From: Granulicella aggregans
GTDB lineage: Bacteria; Acidobacteriota; Terriglobia; Terriglobales; Acidobacteriaceae
Length of the DNA: 64,000 nucleotides
Assembly: GCF_025685565.1 (NCBI RefSeq)
Contig: NZ_JAGSYE010000003.1
Span: 868,001-932,000 of the forward strand
Direction of reading: 5' to 3'
Within the stretch, counting starts at the first letter, position 1. Every line of letters starts with the position of its first letter. The translations under genes were made by a program, and so were the position numbers. Positions 1 to 7,784 of the stretch are shown one piece after another. The notes under the pieces are model-generated. The model made no database searches. It saw nothing but the letters and a program-made list of their open reading frames with translations, and was not told where the DNA came from.

Positions 1-289
1 GCGACTCCAGCAGCTCGCGCGCTCCAGGCAGCACCTTCAGGTCAGCGGTGTCGACGATTTCGATATCTTCAATCCAACGGAGCGCAGCCAGCACGCCCGC
101 TTCGTCAAAATCAGGCCGAAGCTCGCGGATGATGTCGATCGCGCGCTTGCCGTGCGGCACCTCGTAGGTCTCCCAGCCCGGAATGCCGTACTCCTTCGTC
201 CAGATGCGCCACGAACGAACGACCGAACCGATCGAGCTGATGAGCACGCCGTCCATGTCGAACAGCAGCCCCTGCGTCGTAATCTTCAC
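1..289 (-). CDS. HAD-superfamily phosphatase, N-terminal part (gene continues off the window)
   Basis: The reading frame opens with a GTG at 289 and runs off the left edge, giving about 96 residues. Near the N-terminus it reads LLFDMDGVLISS, the HAD motif I with nucleophile and acid/base aspartates (DxD), so it is probably a small-molecule phosphatase of the phosphoglycolate/sugar-phosphate phosphatase type. The GTG overlaps the TGA stop of the upstream GyrI-like gene (GTGA), so the two are likely translationally coupled and belong to the operon that starts at the aminotransferase near 4.6 kb. Motifs II and III lie outside the window, so the substrate cannot be judged. Confidence 0.85.
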   Translation of the reverse strand, partial: MKITTQGLLFDMDGVLISSIGSVVRSWRIWTKEYGIPGWETYEVPHGKRAIDIIRELRPDFDEAGVLAALRWIEDIEIVDTADLKVLPGARELLES

Positions 290-729
290 CGAACCCCCAC
301 ATTCACCGTAATGCCCTCCGCAGCACCGTAACGATCAAAGTCGGCTTGAAACCTGCGGTCCAAATCCTCCGAGGGCGTTGCCCATATCTCTTCCCAGGTC
401 GCGAAGACCGGGTTCGGTCGCTCGTAAGGCCGGTTGTAGACGGCAAACTTCCCTGTCTCGATGCGCACCGTCTTCATGCCTTCAACCGCAGGCGTGCCCT
501 CTGCGACCTCGCACCCGATCACTACGGTATAAGGCTGCGTGTGATCGCCCTCGTACTCGCAATAGACGCAGCAGTGCATGTCGTTGAGCCGCGCTTCGAC
601 GATCTTGTGGTCTCCCATCTCGTGAAACCTGCGCCAAAGATCGCCGAGCTTATTCAGCTCAGCATTTGAGAGCCGGGCATAAATGCCCATGACGGTCATG
701 CCCGGCAACTCGCGTAACTCGTAACTCAC
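286..729 (-). CDS. GyrI-like / effector-binding-domain protein
   Basis: About 147 residues from a GTG start at 729 that overlaps the TGA stop of the phosphohexomutase gene. The protein reads as a free-standing effector-binding domain of the AraC-type/GyrI-like fold: an N-terminal strand with ELRELPGMTVMGIYARLS, a middle containing CEYEGDHTQPYTVVIGCEV, and a typical IETGKFAVYN stretch near the C-terminus. Such domains bind small molecules in regulators or act alone as small-molecule-binding or hydrolase-like proteins. No DNA-binding domain is present. A longer frame to 855 exists but lies inside the upstream gene and has no homologous look. The in vivo ligand is unknown. Confidence 0.8.
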   Translation of the reverse strand: MSYELRELPGMTVMGIYARLSNAELNKLGDLWRRFHEMGDHKIVEARLNDMHCCVYCEYEGDHTQPYTVVIGCEVAEGTPAVEGMKTVRIETGKFAVYNRPYERPNPVFATWEEIWATPSEDLDRRFQADFDRYGAAEGITVNVGVR

Positions 730-2156
730 GCCGAAGCTCCACTCAGAACGAAGGCCTTGGCGGCGGCCAGTACCTGCGCGACGGACTCTACCGAGCAGCT
801 CTCGCAATACACACGAAGCAGCGGCTCGGTTCCCGACGCACGCAGTAACAACCATGTCTCCGCCGCGTTCGGTTTGCCTGCGCAGGCGGGATTTTCGAGG
901 AAGAACTTGATGCCGTCGAGCGTCTCCGTCTTCAGCACCTTCAGGCCTGCGATCTCCGACACGCCCGCCTTCGCCCGCGCAATCGCCGACTGCTTCAAAT
1001 CTTCGGTGATGTGCATATCGATGCGGTCGTACTGGTGCTCGCCGAACTCTTCCTGCAACGCGGCGACCAGCTCACCCAGCGTCTTCTTCTCCTCGGCCAT
1101 CACGTTCGCCAACAAGAGAGAATTAAGCAGGCCATCGCGCTCCGGAAGGTGCTTGCTGATGCCCACACCGCCCGACTCCTCGCCGCCGATCAGGATTTCC
1201 TTCTCCAGCATCAGGTCGCAGACGTACTTGAAGCCGATGCCGTGCTCATGCAGCGTGCGGCCATACTTCGCCGCGATGCGGTCGAGCATCTTCGTCGTGT
1301 TGAAGGCGCGGGTCACATCGCCCGGCCAGCCCTTGCGGTCGAGCAGCCACTTCAGCAGGATGCTAAAGATCTTATGCGCGTCGACGACGTTGCCGTTCTC
1401 ATCGACCGCGCCGATGCGGTCGGCGTCGCCATCGGTGACGAAGGCAGCGTCGCACTTCTCTTCCACCACCTTAACCTGCGTGGCTTTGATGTGCGGAAGG
1501 ATTGGCTCCGGATTGATGCCAGGAAACGCGGGGTTGATCTCGTTGCGCATCTCGACAAAGGGAATGCCCGCCTTGGTGAAGATGCCCGCGATCACGCCAC
1601 GGCCCGCGCCATACATGGTGTCGATGAGGAACTTGTAGCCGGAGGCCTTGATGGCGTCGAGGTCAACGAACTTTGTGATCGCGGCGATGTAGTCCGCGTT
1701 GAAGTCGACCTCTTCGATCCTGCCCGCTGCCGGTGCGAGGTCGAGCGGTTCGTCGAGATAGCCTTCGATAGCAGAGATGATCGACGGCTTGCCCGATCCG
1801 CCATAGCTGGCCTTGTACTTCACGCCGTTCCACTCGGCCGGATTATGGCTCGACGTGATCATCACGCCGCCCGCTGCGCCGCGCTCGCGCACCGCGTAAG
1901 AGAGAGCGGGAGTCGGCGTGATGCCATTCGCAAGCTGTACCGGAATCCCCGCGTTCGAAAGAACTTCAGCAACAACCTTCGCGAAGCTCTTCGAGCCGAA
2001 TCGCGTGTCGTAGCCGATGCAGACACCGTGCGACGCATCCTCCTGCTTCAGCACGTAGTGCGCGATGGCGGAGGCCGCCACGCGCACATTGGCGTAGGTA
2101 AAGTCATCGGCGATGATGCCGCGCCAGCCGTCGGTCCCAAACTTGACCACACCCAT
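726..2156 (-). CDS. Phosphoglucomutase/phosphomannomutase family protein
   Basis: A 476-residue alpha-D-phosphohexomutase that interconverts hexose 6- and 1-phosphates in the cytoplasm. All four family signatures are visible: the substrate/fold start KFGTDGWRGI, the phosphoserine loop TSSHNP, the Mg-binding loop DGDADR, the sugar loop GGEESGG, and the phosphate-binding RASGTEP near the C-terminus. Length is normal for the family. It lies 33 nt downstream of a mannose-1-phosphate guanylyltransferase, which suggests it supplies mannose-1-phosphate for GDP-mannose, although glucose-1-phosphate activity cannot be excluded from sequence. Its stop codon overlaps the start of the next gene. Confidence 0.93.
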   Translation of the reverse strand: MGVVKFGTDGWRGIIADDFTYANVRVAASAIAHYVLKQEDASHGVCIGYDTRFGSKSFAKVVAEVLSNAGIPVQLANGITPTPALSYAVRERGAAGGVMITSSHNPAEWNGVKYKASYGGSGKPSIISAIEGYLDEPLDLAPAAGRIEEVDFNADYIAAITKFVDLDAIKASGYKFLIDTMYGAGRGVIAGIFTKAGIPFVEMRNEINPAFPGINPEPILPHIKATQVKVVEEKCDAAFVTDGDADRIGAVDENGNVVDAHKIFSILLKWLLDRKGWPGDVTRAFNTTKMLDRIAAKYGRTLHEHGIGFKYVCDLMLEKEILIGGEESGGVGISKHLPERDGLLNSLLLANVMAEEKKTLGELVAALQEEFGEHQYDRIDMHITEDLKQSAIARAKAGVSEIAGLKVLKTETLDGIKFFLENPACAGKPNAAETWLLLRASGTEPLLRVYCESCSVESVAQVLAAAKAFVLSGASA

Positions 2157-2189
2157 CCGTCAGCTTCTCCTAAATTCGTTGCAGCGTGT

Positions 2190-3341
2190 TCAGATCAACT
2201 CGTGGCGGTCGCTATCGTGAAGCACGCGAACGACCTTGCTTACGTCTTGAGAACGGTCGCGGGTTGTGATGAGCAAGGCATCGGGCGTTTCGACGACGAC
2301 CAGGTCGTCGACGCCCAGAAGCGCGACCATCTTGCCTGGAGCGTAGACGTAGTTGCCGGAGGATTCAATCGCGACGATGCCAGTAGTTGCGCCGTCGAGC
2401 ACGTTGTCGGCCTCGGCCTCGCCGAGATGCTCATGCAGCGATGCCCACGAGCCAAGATCGTTCCAGCCGAAGTCCGCGGGCAGGCAGTAGATGCCCGACT
2501 TGTGCTCGCCCTTCGCGGAGCGGCGCTCCAGCACGGCGTAGTCGATGGAGATGTTCTCGCACTTCGGATACTGCTCGGCGAAGACGCACTCGAAGTTGGG
2601 AGTGCCGTAGGCTGCGGCGATCTCTTCAAGGATCGGCGCCATATCCGGGGAGTGTTCGCGGATCGCATAGACCAGCGTGCGTGCGCTCCAGAGAAAGATT
2701 CCGCCGTTCCAGGCGAAGTTTCCTGCGGCGAGAAAGCGCTCGGCAGTGTGGCGATCGGGCTTCTCGCGGAAGCGCTTCACGCGGGCGATCTTGATGGGCG
2801 CTCCACCAGCCTGCGGCTCCGCTTCGGCCACTACGTCACCCTGCTCGATGTATCCATAGCCGGTCTCGGGACGAGTTGGCGGAACTCCGAGGACAACGAT
2901 GTTCTCGCCGTCCGCGGCGATCTCGATGCCCGCCTGCAGCACCTGGGCGAAGCGTTCGCCATGCTCCACAACATGGTCCGAGGGGAAGACACCCAACACG
3001 GTATCGGGAGCGGAGTTGAAGAGCAGGAACGCCGTCAAAGCGCACGCCGGGGCAGTATTGCGTGCCGCTGGCTCACTCAGGATGTGTTCGGCGAGCACAT
3101 CGGGCAACTGCTCGGCGATCGTCTTGTCCAACAGGCTATTGGTGACGACCCAGACGTCGGAAGGATTAGCCAGTGGGAGCAAACGAGTCAGCGTCTGCTG
3201 AATCATCGTTTGCTCGCCATCAAGCGCAAGTACCTGCTTGGCACGGGCGCGGCGACTGCGCGGCCAGAAACGTGTCCCGCTTCCGCCCGCAAGAATCACG
3301 GGCGCGAATCGCGGTGTTCCTGCTTTCGTTCGACTCGGCAT
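2190..3341 (-). CDS. manC: Mannose-1-phosphate guanylyltransferase
   Basis: A 383-residue nucleotidyltransferase that makes GDP-mannose from GTP and mannose-1-phosphate. The N-terminus carries the pyrophosphorylase signature LAGGSGTRFWPRSR (about residues 18-31), and a mid-protein RFREKPD matches the sugar-1-phosphate-binding FVEKP motif. It corresponds to the single-domain form; there is no C-terminal phosphomannose isomerase cupin. Position between an aminotransferase gene (41 nt upstream) and a phosphohexomutase gene (33 nt downstream), all on the minus strand, fits an activated-mannose operon feeding cell-surface polysaccharide. The assignment to mannose rather than glucose rests on the overall family look. 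Confidence 0.88.
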   Translation of the reverse strand: MPSRTKAGTPRFAPVILAGGSGTRFWPRSRRARAKQVLALDGEQTMIQQTLTRLLPLANPSDVWVVTNSLLDKTIAEQLPDVLAEHILSEPAARNTAPACALTAFLLFNSAPDTVLGVFPSDHVVEHGERFAQVLQAGIEIAADGENIVVLGVPPTRPETGYGYIEQGDVVAEAEPQAGGAPIKIARVKRFREKPDRHTAERFLAAGNFAWNGGIFLWSARTLVYAIREHSPDMAPILEEIAAAYGTPNFECVFAEQYPKCENISIDYAVLERRSAKGEHKSGIYCLPADFGWNDLGSWASLHEHLGEAEADNVLDGATTGIVAIESSGNYVYAPGKMVALLGVDDLVVVETPDALLITTRDRSQDVSKVVRVLHDSDRHELI

Positions 3342-3382
3342 AACCCTCTATCTAAAGAAATCAGAAACGGTACTGCCCGAGC

Positions 3383-4579
3383 CTACGCGAGCTTCGCGAA
3401 GTACTCCCGCATGCGCTTCACGCCTTCGTCTATGACATCGCCCGAGACGGCGTAAGAGAGACGGATGTGTTCGCTGGTGCCGAAGGCCTCGCCGGGAACG
3501 ACGACCACGTGGGCCTCGCTCAGAAGCTTTGCCGCAAGATCCGTCGCCGATGTGATGCCGCCCTTGCCGATGAACTTGCTGATGTTCGGATAGACGTAGA
3601 ACGCGCCTTCGGGCACGGTGCAGGTCAGGCCGGGGATCGTCTTGAAGCCTTCGAGCACGCGGTCGCGCAGCTTGATGTAGTCGGCCCGCATCTCGCCGAC
3701 GCACTCCTGCGAGCCATGCACTGCAGCAATGGACGCGCGCTGCACCATGCTGGCGGCGTTCGAGGTGCTCTGCGACTGCAGTTTGCTCATCGCTCCGATG
3801 ATCTGCTTTGGGCCGAGCGCGAAGCCCGCGCGCCAGCCGGTCATCGCGTAGGTCTTCGAGAGCGAGCCGAGAATCACGACATGGTCTTTGCAGTCCGTGA
3901 AAGACCCGCCGCTGACGATCTCGCCCGTGAAGTTCAGGTAGACATAGCACTCGTCGAGCAGCACGTAGATCTCGTGCTTGTGCGCGAGACGAACGATGGC
4001 TTCGAGGTCGGCGGGCGAGACAACCGCGCCGGACGGATTCGACGGCGTGTTCAGGATGATCGCTTTGGTGCGCGGCGTGATCGCAGCTTCGATCATCTTC
4101 GCAGTGATGCGGAAGTTCTCGTCCTCGCGGCTTTCGACCGGAACAACTACGCCGCCAGCGTACTGGATGATGTCCCTGAACGAGACCCAGTAGGGAACGG
4201 GAAGGATGACTTCATCGCCGTGATCGACCAGCACCTGGATCGCGTTGAAGAGCGCCAGCTTTCCGCCGGTGGTGAAGACGCACTCTTCCGGCGTGTAGTT
4301 CGAGCCGAAGTCGCAGGCGTGGCGGTCGACGATGGCCTTGCGGACTTCGGGGATGCCGGCGACGGCGGTGTAGCGCGTGAAGTTCTTCTCTATGGCCTCG
4401 ATGGCCGCGTCCTTGATGTGACGGGGCGTGGCAAAGTGCGGCTCGCCCGCGCCGAAGTCTGAGAGATTGATCCCCTCGGCCTTCAGCTTCAACGCTGCCG
4501 CGGTAATGGCCATGGTGGCCGAGACTTCAATCCGGTTGATCCGGTCCGTCAACACCTTTACTGCCGTCGCTGTGCTCAT
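3383..4579 (-). CDS. Class I/II pyridoxal-phosphate aminotransferase (aspartate aminotransferase type)
   Basis: About 398 residues from the ATG at 4579; a TTG ten codons upstream is a less likely start. It is a fold-type I PLP enzyme: the substrate/cofactor motif NTPSNPSGAV, an aspartate in LLDECY that contacts the pyridine nitrogen, and the Schiff-base lysine in GSLSKTYAMTGWRAGF. The C-terminal R in EHIRLSYAV is the usual carboxylate-binding arginine. It most resembles the bacterial Ib-gamma aspartate (or prephenate) aminotransferases. It is the first gene of the minus-strand run that continues into manC; why an amino-acid aminotransferase heads a GDP-mannose operon is not evident. Confidence 0.9.
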   Translation of the reverse strand: MSTATAVKVLTDRINRIEVSATMAITAAALKLKAEGINLSDFGAGEPHFATPRHIKDAAIEAIEKNFTRYTAVAGIPEVRKAIVDRHACDFGSNYTPEECVFTTGGKLALFNAIQVLVDHGDEVILPVPYWVSFRDIIQYAGGVVVPVESREDENFRITAKMIEAAITPRTKAIILNTPSNPSGAVVSPADLEAIVRLAHKHEIYVLLDECYVYLNFTGEIVSGGSFTDCKDHVVILGSLSKTYAMTGWRAGFALGPKQIIGAMSKLQSQSTSNAASMVQRASIAAVHGSQECVGEMRADYIKLRDRVLEGFKTIPGLTCTVPEGAFYVYPNISKFIGKGGITSATDLAAKLLSEAHVVVVPGEAFGTSEHIRLSYAVSGDVIDEGVKRMREYFAKLA

Positions 4580-4660
4580 GGCTAATAGTCTTTCAGATTT
4601 GGACGGCAAGATAAAGCCTTCCGGACGATTTGCCGGACCCAGGTGCCAACATGCTGAAGA

Positions 4661-5470
4661 CTAGGGCTGGCGGGTCAGCAACCCGGTGCCGGAGTCCGGG
4701 CCGCAGGAGCCGGTCAGCGTCCAGTTCGTCACGGTCAGGGTGTTGGCATCGCTGGAGAACGTTCCGGTTGCGGTGACCGAGTTCTGGGTAGAGGAATCGG
4801 CGTAGGTCTGGGTGAAGCTGCCGCCGGTCACTTGGGCGTTCGAGACGCTGACCGGGCTGGAGAAGCAGGGATTGTTGGGGAAGGTTCCACTGCCGCTTAG
4901 CTGGAAGTTGCCCGTCGTGTCGGAGGCTGGAGTCTGTGTCAGGTTGGCGGTGATGTCGATGACATGGCCTCCAGCGTCGGAGAAGCTACCGGCGTAGGTC
5001 CCGGTGACGGAGCTGAAGGCCTGGGCCGAAGCCACGACCGGCGCGGAGAAGGCGCAGGTTCCGCCGGTCACGTTGTACGTTGTGCCAGTGAGCGACTTGT
5101 TATCCTCGGCGACATTGCCAGAGATGGTGAGTGTGCCGCCAGCGAGTGCACCGGTGAGCGTGAGGACGTTCTTGGTGTCAGCGTGGCCGGTGAGCGGGAT
5201 AGCAGTCGCCTGGCTGACGCATGCGCCTGCCGAGGCAGCGTGGAAGATACCGGTAACAGCGGTGACAGAGCCTGTCAGTTCGCCCGAGAGCATGGGCAGC
5301 TTCATCGCTGTCGTCGACATCGACGAGACCTGCCAGTTACCCGTCAGCGCATTGGCCGAAGTGCCGGAGAGCGGAGCGAGCGAGCTCGAACATCCCACCA
5401 GGAAGAATGCCAACAAGAGCAAAACGTGCGTGGCAACTGCAAGGGGAGAGACACTTCGAGTGGATTGCAT
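4661..5470 (-). CDS. Conserved-type exported lipoprotein of unknown function
   Basis: A 269-residue protein with an N-terminal hydrophobic segment ending in a lipobox (FLVGC, Cys27), so it should be lipidated after export. The mature part is Ser/Thr/Gly-rich, predicted mainly beta, with repeated short modules of the type LTGNWQVSS and VTGTYAGSF that look like strands of an all-beta or lipocalin-like barrel. Four later cysteines could form disulfides. I do not recognise a named family; similar lipoproteins are common in Terriglobia. It is transcribed alone or with the aminotransferase operon downstream (81 nt gap). Confidence 0.75.
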   Translation of the reverse strand: MQSTRSVSPLAVATHVLLLLAFFLVGCSSSLAPLSGTSANALTGNWQVSSMSTTAMKLPMLSGELTGSVTAVTGIFHAASAGACVSQATAIPLTGHADTKNVLTLTGALAGGTLTISGNVAEDNKSLTGTTYNVTGGTCAFSAPVVASAQAFSSVTGTYAGSFSDAGGHVIDITANLTQTPASDTTGNFQLSGSGTFPNNPCFSSPVSVSNAQVTGGSFTQTYADSSTQNSVTATGTFSSDANTLTVTNWTLTGSCGPDSGTGLLTRQP

Positions 5471-5552
5471 GGGGGCTCCGGCCAGGGATCGAATCGTTGC
5501 ATCCAGATTGACAGCCCGGTTCGAAGTTGTGGATACAACGGAAGCGTCAGGC

Positions 5553-6197
5553 TCAGCGTGAAACGCACCGTTTGCGAAGCACCCAGGTGGTCATGCAGCG
5601 GTGGTCCTGCACGATGGTGGTCTTGAGCGGGTCGACCAGGACAGCGTCGAGCTCGGCGGTCAGGTCGAGCAGCATCTGCTCGTCCACCAGGAACCACTCG
5701 GAGCCGTCGCCGATCCGGTAGATATCTTTGCGGACCTGCGGAAAGCTCATGCCGATGCGGGAGCCGATGCGAGTAAAGAGCATGCCTCCGGGCCGGAGGA
5801 CGCGCCAGAGTTCGGCCAGCATGTCGTGGAAGTGGCGCTCGTCACGGGCGAAGTGCAGGACCGAGTTGCAGATCACGACCTCGGCAAATCCGTCCGGGAA
5901 CGGCATCTGTTCGATCGCCGCAACCTGGAAGTTCTTCGCTGGAAGCTGCGGGGCGAGGATGGCGGCAAGCTGGCGGACGTGATCGACGCCCTCGGGACTC
6001 GCGTCGACGGCGAAGACCTCGCAGCCTTCGCGCAGCAGGTGGACGAGGTTCCGGCCATAGCCGCAACCAGCATCGAGTATCCGCATGCCGGGAGCGATGT
6101 TGCCTCGCAGAATCTGATCGAAGACGTAGATATCGATCTGGCCGAACTGTTCCTGAATCGTCATCCTGGCGGGTTCGGCGAAGGTCTCAGTCGGCAT
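5553..6197 (-). CDS. SAM-dependent methyltransferase (class I)
   Basis: A 214-residue cytosolic methyltransferase of the Methyltransf_11 type. Motif I is RILDAGCGYGRN (around residue 40), an acidic residue follows in FAVDASPEG, and the later motif ICNSVLHFA and LRPGGMLF are typical. The N-terminus reads like acidobacterial methyltransferases that begin with a short dimerisation helix. Its first 11 nt overlap the end of coaD, so the two are coupled in one operon; there is no obvious biochemical link between them. Methyl acceptor unknown. Confidence 0.85.
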   Translation of the reverse strand: MPTETFAEPARMTIQEQFGQIDIYVFDQILRGNIAPGMRILDAGCGYGRNLVHLLREGCEVFAVDASPEGVDHVRQLAAILAPQLPAKNFQVAAIEQMPFPDGFAEVVICNSVLHFARDERHFHDMLAELWRVLRPGGMLFTRIGSRIGMSFPQVRKDIYRIGDGSEWFLVDEQMLLDLTAELDAVLVDPLKTTIVQDHRCMTTWVLRKRCVSR

Positions 6198-6687
6198 GAG
6201 GAGTCACCGTCTTTGCCTTGAGCCGTTCGACGACCAGCGGCGGCACCAGCGCGGTGACATCGCCGCCAAGCTGGAAGACTCCCTTGATGAGCCGCGAGCT
6301 CACATAGGTGTACTTCTCCGCCGGCATCATGAAGAGCGTCTCGAGTTCGGGATCGAGCTTCCGATTCATCATGGCCATCTGGAACTCGTACTCATAATCG
6401 CTGATGGCCCGGATGCCGCGCAGGACAGCCTTCGCTCCCTGTTGCCGGGCGAAGTCTACCAGGAGTCCGTTGAATGTTGTCACGGAGACGTTGCCGAAGC
6501 CAATGGTCGCCTCGCGAATCATCTCTTCGCGCTCGGGGACGGTGAACAAGGGCGTCCCCTTCTCGCTGTTACGAAGGATGGCGACAATAAGTTGATCGAC
6601 GATCTTCGAGCCGCGTGCGATCAGGTCGAGATGGCCGTTAGTGAGTGGATCGAAGGTGCCCGGATAGATCGCCTTGACGGTATGCAT
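6187..6687 (-). CDS. coaD: Phosphopantetheine adenylyltransferase
   Basis: A 166-residue enzyme catalysing the fourth step of coenzyme A synthesis (ATP + 4'-phosphopantetheine to dephospho-CoA). The nucleotidyltransferase signature GTFDPLTNGHLD is at the N-terminus, with the second phosphate-binding motif SSRLIKG near the C-terminus. The ATG at 6687 gives the canonical start of the family; the open frame continues 41 codons upstream without resemblance to CoaD. The gene overlaps the downstream methyltransferase gene by 11 nt and is divergent from the acetate-transporter-type gene. Confidence 0.95.
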   Translation of the reverse strand: MHTVKAIYPGTFDPLTNGHLDLIARGSKIVDQLIVAILRNSEKGTPLFTVPEREEMIREATIGFGNVSVTTFNGLLVDFARQQGAKAVLRGIRAISDYEYEFQMAMMNRKLDPELETLFMMPAEKYTYVSSRLIKGVFQLGGDVTALVPPLVVERLKAKTVTPHAD

Positions 6688-6824
6688 GTCAGATGAAGCA
6701 TATCGTGGTTTGGCGAACGGGCGTTCAACCGGGCGACCAAGCGAAAATTCACGCGACAAGTTGCCTGCCAAGTGAGTACGATGGCGCGGAATCAAAAGTT
6801 CTGCGACCAAAGGAACCCAACTTC

Positions 6825-7463
6825 ATGGCAAGTCTCTCGGAGTACCCGGCTGGGTCTCCCTCTTCTCAACTGGTGCTGGCTCCCAAGATCGCCAATCCCG
6901 GGCCTTTAGGATTGGCGGCCTTCGGCCTGACTACCATCGTCCTCAGCTGCATCAATGCAGGCATTCTGCCGAAGGAGGCGGTGCCGGTGGTCGTCCCACT
7001 GGCCTTCGCGTACGGCGGCGTCGCTCAACTGATCGCCGGGGTGCTCGAGTTCCGCGTCGGCAACACCTTCGGCATGGTCGCCTTCACGTCGTATGGGCTC
7101 TTCTGGTGGTGGTTCGCGCTGTTGCAGTGGACAGTTGGAGCGGGATGGATCAAGCCGCCGGCTCCGGTCGGCATCGCGTGCGTTCTGCTGATGTGGGGTG
7201 TCTTCACCTTCCTGATGTGGATCGTGACCTTCCGCTCGAACAAGGCGGTCTGGAGTATCTTCCTTCTGCTCTGGATCACCTTCTTCCTGCTGGCCGCAGG
7301 CGACGCGGGCTGGAACACGGCCAGCTTCAGCTTCTCGCAGGTAGGCGGCTACTTCGGGCTGATCACGGGTATCGATGCACTGGTGGTCGCGTTTATCGAG
7401 GTGTTGAACGTCACCGCTGGCCGGACGGTTGTAGGCCTCGGGAGACCCTTCATAGCGGTATAG
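6825..7463 (+). CDS. GPR1/FUN34/YaaH (SatP) family acetate transporter
   Basis: About 212 residues from the ATG at 6825, chosen because the family signature NPGPLGLAAFG then falls near residue 25-35; an upstream in-frame ATG at 6693 lies in the promoter region shared with coaD. Six hydrophobic segments are visible, as expected for AceTr proteins, which form hexameric channels for acetate or succinate with protons in the inner membrane. The gene stands alone and is followed by a long non-coding repeat region before recA. Substrate is inferred from family only. Confidence 0.88.
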   Translation: MASLSEYPAGSPSSQLVLAPKIANPGPLGLAAFGLTTIVLSCINAGILPKEAVPVVVPLAFAYGGVAQLIAGVLEFRVGNTFGMVAFTSYGLFWWWFALLQWTVGAGWIKPPAPVGIACVLLMWGVFTFLMWIVTFRSNKAVWSIFLLLWITFFLLAAGDAGWNTASFSFSQVGGYFGLITGIDALVVAFIEVLNVTAGRTVVGLGRPFIAV

Positions 7464-7498
7464 GCTTCGAAGTCCCGACTTGAAGCTCTTCAAAGATG

Positions 7499-7558
7499 CC
7501 GTCATCCTGAGCGAAGTCTGGCGCGTCTTTGCGCCGGACGGAGTCGAAGGACCTCGAG
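7499..7558 (+). repeat. Dispersed intergenic repeat, copy A
   Basis: The unit begins CCGTCATCCTGAGCG, has a hairpin (GTCTGGCGC pairing with GCGCCGGAC, one T-G wobble), and ends AGTCGAAGGACCTCGAG. Copy B at 7652-7714 has the same 15-nt head and nearly the same tail in the opposite orientation, but a different hairpin sequence. The conserved ends with a variable paired centre suggest a mobile or structured repeat family rather than chance. Confidence 0.75.
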
Positions 7559-7651
7559 GCTGCAGACATCACCGTGGATGGCTACAGTGTTCCGCCACGA
7601 ATGTCGTATTCCGAGGCCGAAAGGTGCGCGGGTAGTGGCAGGATCGTCGCC

Positions 7652-7714
7652 CTCGGGGTTCTTCGACTACGCACCTTGCGATGAGGCTGCAAGGTGGTCC
7701 GCTCAGGATGACGG
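7652..7714 (-). repeat. Dispersed intergenic repeat, copy B (inverted)
   Basis: Read on the minus strand, this starts with the same 15-nt head as copy A, contains an internal hairpin (CACCTTGC with GCAAGGTG, positions 7672-7679 and 7689-7696), and ends AGTCGAAGAACCCCGAG. Relative to copy A only the stem sequence differs, with pairing maintained. Confidence 0.75.
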
Positions 7715-7728
7715 ATTCGAAGGATGGC

Positions 7729-7776
7729 AAACAGAAAGTAGGGCGATCGCTTGTACGATCGCCCCTCTTTCTGTTT
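7729..7776. terminator. Bidirectional rho-independent terminator between the transporter gene and recA
   Basis: A perfect 9-bp core stem GGGCGATCG / CGATCGCCC (7741-7749 and 7756-7764) with a 6-nt loop is flanked by an A-rich tract on the left and a T-rich tract on the right that extend the pairing. It lies 9 nt past the recA stop and can serve both convergent transcripts. Confidence 0.85.
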
Positions 7777-7784
7777 CTCAGAGA

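Larger units (their letters stand above)
7464..7784. other. Non-coding stretch with paired structured repeats and a bidirectional terminator
   Basis: This 321-bp gap between convergent genes (acetate transporter and recA) holds no credible gene. It contains two copies of one structured repeat in opposite orientation (7499-7558 and 7652-7714) and a strong inverted repeat next to recA (7729-7776). Frames that cross it are interrupted by, or extend into, the real genes and show no protein-like composition. Confidence 0.8.

Noticed and set aside
1011..3455. An 814-codon open frame on the plus strand opposite the phosphohexomutase and guanylyltransferase genes
   Set aside because: It is antisense to two genes with clear motifs and has the Arg/Leu/Ala/Asp-biased composition expected of an antisense frame in high-GC DNA; no domain is seen.
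5515..5535. tRNA T-arm-like GGTTCGAAG sequence
   Set aside because: No acceptor or anticodon stem can be folded around it.
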